From: Thioclava sp. ES.031
Lineage (GTDB): Bacteria; Pseudomonadota; Alphaproteobacteria; Rhodobacterales; Rhodobacteraceae
Reading direction: 5' to 3'
Assembly: GCF_002563775.1 (NCBI RefSeq)
Contig: NZ_PDJO01000001.1
Location: 3,784,501 to 3,848,500 of the forward strand
DNA length: 64,000 nt
Positions 57,594 to 64,000 of this stretch are shown here, piece by piece. The translations under genes were made by a program, and so were the position numbers. The notes beneath the pieces are model-generated. The model searched no databases and was not told the DNA's origin. It saw only the letters and a program-made list of their open reading frames with translations. Numbering within the stretch: position 1 is the first letter of the stretch; each line of letters opens with the position of its first letter.

Positions 57594-58628
57594 TTAGCTC
57601 GCCTGACCGGTCGCAAGCGCGATGGCACGCTCGCCGAGATCCTTGCCGACCTCGTCGATCCAGGCCGCGCGGACCTCTTCGGCCGACTTGGTCAGCGCTT
57701 GAAGATCTTCCTCCGAGGGCTCGATCACCTCGATCCCCGCCTCCTCCACCATGGGCCAATATTCGTCCTTGTAAATGACGTCATTGGAGTATTTCGCGCC
57801 CTCGGCATCGAACCAGTCGGCGGCGGTCTCGAACGCAGCCTTGGTGTCGGCGTCCATCGCCTCCCAACGCTTCGGCGTGACGAACAGACCGATCCCGAAG
57901 CCGGTGATCGGCAGCTTGTAGACATGGTGCAGCTGCTCTTGCAGCGAGCGCCCGATGATCGTCGAGATATTGGCCACCGCCGCATCGACCGTGCCGCGCT
58001 GCAGCCCGAGATAGAGCTCCGAGGACGGGAGACGCACCGCCGCGCCGCCGAAATTCTCGATGACCTTGGTGCCTTCGAAGCTGACGACGCGGACCTTCTT
58101 GCCCTTCACGTCGGCGATCGAGCGGACCGGGGCATCCGCGCTCGACCAGATGTATTCCGGCTGCAGGATGTTGCCCATCATCGAGACCATATAGAGGTCT
58201 TCCTTCGCCAGTTGCTCGTTGATGAGGTCGAACAGCGGGCTGCCTTTCTTCAGGCGGTCGGGGTTCTCGTAGAGCTCTTCGACGACGCCGGGCAGACCGG
58301 TCACGCCGAGAATCGGCACCGAGCGCGTGATGTAGCTCGTGGTGTGGAACATGAAGTCGATGGTGCCTGCGCGCAGGGCGGGCAATTGCTCGTCGGCCTT
58401 CAGCAGCTTCGCGCTGTCGTAGTAGTCGACCGTCACGGCATCGCTTTTGTTCAGCCGCTCGACGAAGCCCGCCGACCCGTAGGACAGCGCCTTGTAGCTC
58501 GGCGGCAGGTAGCTCACCCCGGTCAGCGTGGTGTTCGCGAATGCCGGGCTTCCGGCCATCCCCAGAACCGCGCTCCCTCCCATGAGTGCGGCTCCGGTTT
58601 TCAGGAAATTGCGTCTTGTCTGCGTCAT
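57594..58628 (-). CDS. TRAP solute-binding protein, Tat-exported (cluster A)
   Basis: 344 residues from ATG 58628, with GGGAGGAG upstream; the open frame continues far upstream only as a shadow of the permease gene. The N-terminus TRRNFLKTGAALMGGSAVLGMAG is a twin-arginine signal, so the protein is folded before export. DctP-fold segments include LRAGTIDFMFHTTSYI, RSIADVKGKKVRVVSFEGT and LGLQRGTVDAAVANISTI. The ligand, probably a carboxylate, is unknown. Confidence 0.92.
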   Translation of the reverse strand: MTQTRRNFLKTGAALMGGSAVLGMAGSPAFANTTLTGVSYLPPSYKALSYGSAGFVERLNKSDAVTVDYYDSAKLLKADEQLPALRAGTIDFMFHTTSYITRSVPILGVTGLPGVVEELYENPDRLKKGSPLFDLINEQLAKEDLYMVSMMGNILQPEYIWSSADAPVRSIADVKGKKVRVVSFEGTKVIENFGGAAVRLPSSELYLGLQRGTVDAAVANISTIIGRSLQEQLHHVYKLPITGFGIGLFVTPKRWEAMDADTKAAFETAADWFDAEGAKYSNDVIYKDEYWPMVEEAGIEVIEPSEEDLQALTKSAEEVRAAWIDEVGKDLGERAIALATGQAS

Positions 58629-58669
58629 TTTAAGTTCTCCTCCCTTTGAACTTGCAGAAAACGATCCGG

Positions 58670-59965
58670 TCACAGCAGGCTCGGAAGCCAGAGGCTGATC
58701 CCGGGGAACAGCACGAAGATCATCAGCATGACGAATTGCACCGCGACGAAGGGCACGATGGAGCGGACGATTTCTTCGACGCTGAGCATCGGGCACACTC
58801 CGCGCAGCGCGTAGAGGTTCAGCCCCACCGGCGGCGTGACCACCGCGATCTCGAGATTCATCACCAGAATGATGCCGAACCAGAGCGGGTCGTAGCCGAG
58901 CGTCTGGATCAGCGGCAGCAGGATCGGCGTGGTCACGACGATCAGCGACACGGCATCGACCAGCATCCCCAGTAGGATCAGCGCCACCATCAGGATCACG
59001 AGGATCCCCCAGTTCGGCAGGTTGGTCGAGGTCAGGCTCTCCGCCACGAGCTCGGGCACCCGCACCAGGTTGAGATAGTCGCCAAAGATTTTCGCGCAGC
59101 CGATGATCAGAAGGATCGCGCTGGAGACCTTCACCGAGGAGGCCAGGATCAGCCCGAAGCTGCGCCATGTCAGTGCGCGGAACACCAGAGCCGCGATCAC
59201 GAACGCGCCCAGCGCGCCGAAGGCGGCCGCCTCGGATGGCGTGGCGATGCCGGTATAGATCGAGCCGAGCACGATCGCGACAAGCAGCAGCGCGTGCCAG
59301 ATGCCTGCGAGCGACCTCAGTTTTTCGCCCATTGCCGGGGCCGGGCCTTCCTCTCGTGGGGCCTGTTCCGGCTTCAGCCGCACACGGATGTAGATGTAGA
59401 GCGACAGCGCCGCCGCCAGCGCGATCCCCGGCAGAATGCCCCCGATGAAAAGCGAGCCGACCGAGACGCCAGATACCGCGCCGTAGATGATGAAGGGGAC
59501 AGAAGGCGGGATCAGCATCGCAAGCGCCCCCGACGAGGCGACCGAGCCTGCCGCGAGACCGCGCGAATAGCCGCGCTCCAGCATCTGCGGCACCGCGATG
59601 GAGCCCACTGCCGCGACACCCGCCACGGATACGCCCGACACCGCACCGAAGATCGCCGAAGCGCCCACCGTCGCAATCGCCAGCCCGCCGCGCAGCCATT
59701 GCAGCCAAAGAGCTGCCGCGCGGAACAGGTTCTTACCCACCGGCGTCGCGCCCAGCAGGTTGCCCATCAGGATGAACAGCGGCAGCGCGATCAGTTCGAA
59801 CGCGTTGAGCTGGCCGAAAAACGACGTCGGCGCAAAGAAAAAGGCGAGCGACCCGCGCGCCATCCAAAACCCGAGCAGACCGCTTGCGCCCAGCGCGAGA
59901 AAGATCGGCGCGCCGATGCCGATCAGGCCGATCAAGGCAATCACCACGATGACAGGTTCAATCAT
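58670..59965 (-). CDS. TRAP transporter large permease (cluster A)
   Basis: 431 residues, about 12 hydrophobic helices of the DctM family: PLFILMGNLLGATPVGKNLF, GAVSGVSVAGVAAVGSIAVPQMLERGYSRGLAAG, GALAMLIPPSVPFIIYGAVS and VVTPPVGLNLYALRGV. It forms the main transport channel. First gene of cluster A (M-P-Q order). Confidence 0.94.
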   Translation of the reverse strand: MIEPVIVVIALIGLIGIGAPIFLALGASGLLGFWMARGSLAFFFAPTSFFGQLNAFELIALPLFILMGNLLGATPVGKNLFRAAALWLQWLRGGLAIATVGASAIFGAVSGVSVAGVAAVGSIAVPQMLERGYSRGLAAGSVASSGALAMLIPPSVPFIIYGAVSGVSVGSLFIGGILPGIALAAALSLYIYIRVRLKPEQAPREEGPAPAMGEKLRSLAGIWHALLLVAIVLGSIYTGIATPSEAAAFGALGAFVIAALVFRALTWRSFGLILASSVKVSSAILLIIGCAKIFGDYLNLVRVPELVAESLTSTNLPNWGILVILMVALILLGMLVDAVSLIVVTTPILLPLIQTLGYDPLWFGIILVMNLEIAVVTPPVGLNLYALRGVCPMLSVEEIVRSIVPFVAVQFVMLMIFVLFPGISLWLPSLL

Positions 59966-60143
59966 CCGGTGGGCCTATCCTGTGAAAATCCAAGACGCAT
60001 ATTCTCCTCCCTCTGGTCTCTCCCTGACCATCTGTATTCGCGGCTCCGTCACGGCCCTCCCCGGCCCCGACAACTCCCGCGCCCCAAGCGTGCGGGGCAC
60101 GCTGCGGGCGCGGACCCGCAATATGTCGCACTTCCCGGACCGG

Positions 60144-61415
60144 TCACAGGCGATACGGAATGAACAGCGCGAGGCCGGGCATCAGGCACATCGTCACCGC
60201 GATGAGCAGCATCAGCAGCACGAAGGGCGTCACCCCCTTGATCACCGTGCCGATCCCGGTCTTCGCGATCGCCTGTATGACGAAGAGATTGAGCCCGACC
60301 GGTGGTGTGATCAGCGCGATCTCGATCAACAGGACAAAATAGACGCCGAACCAGATCGGATCGATTCCCAGCCCGATCACGGTCGGCAGGAACACCGGCA
60401 CCATGATCAGCAGCATCGACATGCTCTCGAGGAACAGCCCGACAAAGAGCAGGATGATCGACACGATCAGCAGGAAGACCCAGCGGTTGTCGCCCGCCAA
60501 CTCGAACATATGCGCGACCTGCGCGGGGATCTGGTAGAGCGTGATCGCGCGGCCAAAAATTTTCGCGCCGATGACGATCAGGAAGATCACCGAGGTCGTC
60601 ATCACGGAATCCCGCACCGCTGCGAAAAAGCCCCTCCAGCTCAGCGAGCGTTGCAGAACCGTGATCAGCAGCGCGACCGAGGCCCCGATGCCCGAGGCTT
60701 CGGTGGGCGTGAAGGCGCCGGAATAGATGCCGCCCAGCATGATCACCGCGAGGATTGCGGTCGGCATGGCGCGCCGGCTCGCACGTAGGCGCTCGGGCCA
60801 GGTGGCTTTCGGTGTGGCGCTGGCGCGCGAGCCGATTGTGGCGGCGAAAACCGCGTAGATGCCGAAGACGAAGATCAGGGCGAGGCCCGGACCGATCCCG
60901 GCGAGAAACAGCTTGCCGATGCTCTCCTCGGCGATCACGCCATAGACGATCAGCGGGATCGAGGGCGGGATCAGGATGCCCAACGTGCCTCCGGCGGCCA
61001 GAAGGCCGAGGGTGAAGGATTTGCCATAGCCGCGTTTCGTCATCTCGGGGATCGCCACGGTGCCGACGGTCGCGGCGGTGGTGACGGAACTGCCCGAGAT
61101 CGCCGCGAAGACGCCGCAGGACAGAAGCGCGGAGATGCCCAAGCCGCCGGGCAGATGCCCGACCCAGCTTTGCAGCGCCACGAACAGATCGCGCCCGACC
61201 CCGCCACGCAGCAGGATGTTGGACATCAGCAAGAAAAGCGGCACCGCGAGCAGAACGAAGTCATTGACCCCGCCGAAGAGGTTCGAGGGGATCAGCGCAA
61301 GCGGCAGCCCTTTGAGCACGATCAGCAACGTGCCGAAAGTCGCGAGACCGAAAGCGACGGGCAGACCGGTCAGCAGCAAGGCGATCAGCCCGAGGATAAT
61401 CAAAACCGGGATCAT
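60144..61415 (-). CDS. TRAP transporter large permease (cluster B)
   Basis: 423 residues, DctM family: VPLFLLMSNILLRGGVGRDLF, AISGSSVTTAATVGTVAIPEM, GTLGILIPPSIPLIVYGV and ITPPVGLNLFVIQAI. It overlaps the small permease by four bases. The 178 bases to cluster A hold short GC hairpins (for example GCGGG/CCCGC at 60104-60119) but no gene. Confidence 0.94.
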   Translation of the reverse strand: MIPVLIILGLIALLLTGLPVAFGLATFGTLLIVLKGLPLALIPSNLFGGVNDFVLLAVPLFLLMSNILLRGGVGRDLFVALQSWVGHLPGGLGISALLSCGVFAAISGSSVTTAATVGTVAIPEMTKRGYGKSFTLGLLAAGGTLGILIPPSIPLIVYGVIAEESIGKLFLAGIGPGLALIFVFGIYAVFAATIGSRASATPKATWPERLRASRRAMPTAILAVIMLGGIYSGAFTPTEASGIGASVALLITVLQRSLSWRGFFAAVRDSVMTTSVIFLIVIGAKIFGRAITLYQIPAQVAHMFELAGDNRWVFLLIVSIILLFVGLFLESMSMLLIMVPVFLPTVIGLGIDPIWFGVYFVLLIEIALITPPVGLNLFVIQAIAKTGIGTVIKGVTPFVLLMLLIAVTMCLMPGLALFIPYRL

Positions 61416-62017
61416 GCGCCCTGCCCTTCGTCTTCGTGAAATTCTGGATCTTCAGAATGGCTGAATTCGGGTGGTGGCCGCATCCAGAGCCGGGCCGCAT
61501 CCGCGAAAGCCTGCAGCGCGAGCAGCGCGTAGCCCAGCACGACGGGCGCCTCGACGATCCATTGCGGCATCTGCAGCATGCTCGCCGTGCGCCGCCCCAT
61601 CTCGACGCTTTCCATCAGCTCGCCCCAGCAAAGCCAGACCGCGAGCACCGAGAAGCCGCCAATGACGAGCAGCGAGAACAGCTCCACCAGCCGTGCGACA
61701 TTGGGGCTGCGATGTGAAATCAGTGCGGTGATCCGGATCATCCGCCGATGACGCAGGCTTTGCGCCATCGCGATAAAGGTCAGCCACAGCATCAGCGTCG
61801 TTGCGACATCCGCCGTCCAGCGCGTCGGCGCGTGCAGAATGTAGCGTGCGAGCGCCTCGTAGCTGACCATGCAGCAGATCGCGACGATGGCGATATCGGC
61901 CCCCCATGCCGCGATGGAGGAAACAGCGTCGACGGCCCGCAGCGCGCGCGGACCGTCCGGCGAACCGGAGCCCCCCGAAGGGGTCTCCGGCCGCTGAGGA
62001 ATGTGCTCATCCATCAT
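61412..62017 (-). CDS. TRAP transporter small permease (cluster B)
   Basis: 201 residues; ATG at 62017 or 62014. A hydrophilic Pro/Gly-rich leader of about 30 residues precedes four DctQ helices (IAAWGADIAIVAICCMVSYEALARYIL, WTADVATTLMLWLTFIAMAQSLRH, LVELFSLLVIGGFSVLAVWLCW, APVVLGYALLALQAFADAA). It ends in an acidic tail. Between the binding protein and the large permease. Confidence 0.9.
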   Translation of the reverse strand: MMDEHIPQRPETPSGGSGSPDGPRALRAVDAVSSIAAWGADIAIVAICCMVSYEALARYILHAPTRWTADVATTLMLWLTFIAMAQSLRHRRMIRITALISHRSPNVARLVELFSLLVIGGFSVLAVWLCWGELMESVEMGRRTASMLQMPQWIVEAPVVLGYALLALQAFADAARLWMRPPPEFSHSEDPEFHEDEGQGA

Positions 62018-62032
62018 GGCGCGGGGCCGCGA

Positions 62033-63031
62033 TCAGTAGAGCGCGCGGACTTCGTCGACCAGCTTCTGGCCGACATCGCCCGCATCTTTGATGTAGATGT
62101 CGATCGCCGGGGCCGAAGCCTTGCGCCACTGCTCCATCTCATCGTCGGTCAGGTCGGTCACCGTGGCATTGCCGCTTTCCTGCAGCCATTTCGCGGCGTC
62201 CTCGTTCTGCTTCCGGGTATTGGCCCGCATCGACATCTCGGCATCATGGGCGGCCTGATCGACCCAGCCCTTTTCCTCGTCGCTCAGCGAGGCGTAGACG
62301 TCGGGATTGATGACCACGATGAACTCTGCCAGCGCGTGGTTCGTCATCGTGACGTTGTTCATCACCTCATAGAGCTTGCGCGATTTCGTGGCGGTCGTGC
62401 CGCTCATGCCGATATCGACGGTGCCGCGCTGATAGGCCATGAACTGCTCGGAGCCGCCCATCACGACCGGGGTGCCGCCGACGGCCTCGATGAAGTCGCC
62501 CGAAGGCTTGCCGAGCGCACGCACCAGCTTGCCCTTCATGTCGGCGGGCGTGCGGATCGGCTCGTCCTTCGACAGGATCTGCACGGGGCCGTAATCCTGC
62601 CACCAGAGCACTTTCGTCCCGGTCTTGCCGATCAGTTTGTCGAAGGTCTTGCGCACGGGGCTGTCGGGTTCGGCGGCCTTCGCGAGCACGTCGTAGCTCG
62701 GGAACAGGAAGGGCTCGCTGAAAAGACCCGCGGCCGGCACGGTGCCGGAATATTCGTCCGCCAGCACGACGCCCATATCGATCGCGCCGCTCGCCACGGC
62801 CTTCGGAACTTCGCTGCCCTTGAAGAGCTGCGCGCTGTCATAGATCTCGACCTTGATATCGCCGTCCGAGAGTTTCTCGACCTCGTCCTTGAAGGTCACG
62901 AGGTTCGCGCCGATCGGGTGATCGACCGACACCTGAACGGTCGCGCGCAGGGTCTTTTCGGCCATCGCCTGACCGGTAGTGCCGATCAGCGCGCTGCCCA
63001 CGAGCATCGCGGCAATTGCATAAGATTTCAT
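62033..63031 (-). CDS. TRAP solute-binding protein, Sec-exported (cluster B)
   Basis: 332 residues from ATG 63031, with GGGAGGA seven bases ahead. A standard signal peptide (MKSYAIAAMLVGSALIGTTGQAMA) precedes the DctP fold: GDIKVEIYDSAQLFKGSEVPKAVASGAIDMGVV, PIRTPADMKGKLVRALGKPSG and AYQRGTVDIGMSGTTA. First of the P-Q-M cluster, downstream of the CoA-transferase. The ligand is probably an organic acid. Confidence 0.93.
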   Translation of the reverse strand: MKSYAIAAMLVGSALIGTTGQAMAEKTLRATVQVSVDHPIGANLVTFKDEVEKLSDGDIKVEIYDSAQLFKGSEVPKAVASGAIDMGVVLADEYSGTVPAAGLFSEPFLFPSYDVLAKAAEPDSPVRKTFDKLIGKTGTKVLWWQDYGPVQILSKDEPIRTPADMKGKLVRALGKPSGDFIEAVGGTPVVMGGSEQFMAYQRGTVDIGMSGTTATKSRKLYEVMNNVTMTNHALAEFIVVINPDVYASLSDEEKGWVDQAAHDAEMSMRANTRKQNEDAAKWLQESGNATVTDLTDDEMEQWRKASAPAIDIYIKDAGDVGQKLVDEVRALY

Positions 63032-63139
63032 GATAGTCCTCCCAATGAGTGCCGACCTCCTTGCCGGCCTTTTGTCTGGCGAAATGCCATCACTGCCCGC
63101 CGCGCGCCGCTCCTCCACAGCACGCGCCGAACGAAAAGC

Positions 63140-64000
63140 TCAGACGATCCCCGCCTCGCGCAGCTCCGCGATACGGTCGGAACTCATGCCAAGCTCACCT
63201 CCCAGAATTTCCTCCGTGTGTTCTCCCAGTTCGGGGCCGACATGGCGGATCTCGCCTGGCGTGTCTGACAGCCGCGGCGCGACGTTCTGCATCTTGATCG
63301 AGCCGAAATCGCGATGCGGCAGCTCCACGATTGCCTCGCGCGCCTGGAAATGTGGATCGTCGATCATTTCAGCGGCGCTGTAGATCAGACCGCAAGGCAC
63401 GCCATGTTCGTGCAGCACCTCCTCCAGCGGCTTGAGATCGAGCGTCTTGGTCCATTCGTTGATCTTGCCATCGAGCGCGCGCATGTTCTGGCCGCGCGCC
63501 GAATGGGTCGCATAGCGCTCGTCCTCGGCCAGTTCGGGTTGCCCCATCGCCGTGGCAAGCCTGCGAAACACCGTGTCCTGATTGGCAGCGATCAGCAGCA
63601 GCTTGTCGTCGCGGGTCTCGAACACGTTCGAAGGGGAGACATTCGGCAGGGTCGCGCCGGTCCGCTGACGCACGTAGCCTGCGACGTCATATTCGCTGAC
63701 CGTGCTTTCCATCATCGCCAGCACCGCCTCGTAGATCGCGCTGTCGACGATCTGGCCCTGCCCGGTGCGTTCGCGCGCATGCAGCGCCATCAGCGCCCCC
63801 ATGCAGGCATAAACCGCCGCGAGCTCGTCGCCGATCGAGATGCCCATGCGGCTCGGCGGCGTCGACGGATCGCCCACGACATAGCGCAGACCGCCCATCG
63901 CCTCGCCGATCGCGCCATAACCTGCGCGCTTGGAATACGGGCCGCTCTGGCCGAAGCCAGTGACGCGCACCATGATCAGGCGCGGGTTGATCTTCTTCAG
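63140..64000 (-). CDS. CaiB/BaiF-type CoA-transferase (family III), 5' end cut
   Basis: The frame continues past the window edge (NPRLIMVRVTGFGQSGPYS is the family's conserved entry), so only the C-terminal 286 residues are present. Family signatures include GAIGEAMGGLRYVVG, GISIGDELAAVYACMGALMAL, GQIVDSAIYEAVLAMM and HGVPCGLIYSAAEMIDDPHF. These enzymes move CoA between acids. Just upstream of TRAP cluster B on the same strand, it may activate the imported acid. Confidence 0.92.
   Translation of the reverse strand: MKKINPRLIMVRVTGFGQSGPYSKRAGYGAIGEAMGGLRYVVGDPSTPPSRMGISIGDELAAVYACMGALMALHARERTGQGQIVDSAIYEAVLAMMESTVSEYDVAGYVRQRTGATLPNVSPSNVFETRDDKLLLIAANQDTVFRRLATAMGQPELAEDERYATHSARGQNMRALDGKINEWTKTLDLKPLEEVLHEHGVPCGLIYSAAEMIDDPHFQAREAIVELPHRDFGSIKMQNVAPRLSDTPGEIRHVGPELGEHTEEILGGELGMSSDRIAELREAGIV

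Noticed and set aside
58629..59708. Upstream extension of the TRAP binding-protein frame to 704 residues
   Set aside because: The added part is an out-of-frame reading of the large permease gene; the true start at 58628 has a ribosome site and a Tat signal.

Overview
The window is high-GC chromosomal DNA of an alphaproteobacterium, most likely family Rhodobacteraceae (Rhodobacter/Paracoccus/Thioclava-like; the genus is a guess). The grounds are the dnaA-dnaN-recF-gyrB neighbourhood, the FlaF/FlbT flagellin regulators, a Rhodobacter-type porin, an extended RibA, an IalB-family protein, the ubiquinone genes ubiB/ubiE and TRAP transporters. Both ends cut genes: a class IV aminotransferase at the left and a CaiB-type CoA-transferase at the right. 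No tRNA, rRNA or CRISPR array was seen.

Layout. 1-13 kb is housekeeping: an orphan OmpR-type regulator, ribA and an L,D-transpeptidase, yggS, a porin, then leuS-lptE-holA-flavoprotein as one overlapping chain, a GST and an MFS carrier. 13.5-18.2 kb holds an epimerase-like protein, the overlapping purine pair ade-amn (AMP to adenine to hypoxanthine) and an HU protein. 18.3-28 kb holds a DMT carrier, NnrU, an MltB-type transglycosylase, dapD with a small overlapping partner, a LOG protein, a glutamine-amidotransferase-fold hydrolase overlapping an amidoligase, rlmN, an IalB protein and an asparaginase. 28-34.5 kb is a flagellar block: DUF1217, flbT, flaF, flagellin, flgN and flgJ-like genes on the minus strand; fliK and flgD on the plus strand. 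34.5-39 kb has ubiB-ubiE, mutM, an enoyl-CoA hydratase and rpsT.

39-46.8 kb is the replication-gene block dnaA, dnaN, recF, a VOC protein, a LysE-type exporter and gyrB. The region ahead of dnaA has a dense cluster of GANTC sites, the CcrM methylation target in alphaproteobacteria, but no recognisable DnaA boxes.

46.85-56.5 kb looks like an inserted accessory module. It is bracketed by related arrays of 19-23 bp repeats in inverted orientation and contains an IS1182-type insertion sequence. It also carries a probable nickel/cobalt resistance locus: membrane-anchor protein, HupE-like protein and His-rich protein, divergent from a CsoR/RcnR repressor and an MFS exporter with a His-rich tail, with a palindromic operator candidate between them. 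Beside this is a two-component system divergent from an EF-hand / cytochrome b561 / EF-hand operon. A decayed transposase fragment lies just outside the right array.

57-64 kb carries two complete TRAP transporters next to each other on the minus strand, with subunit orders M-P-Q and P-Q-M, downstream of the CoA-transferase. This suggests uptake and CoA activation of organic acids.
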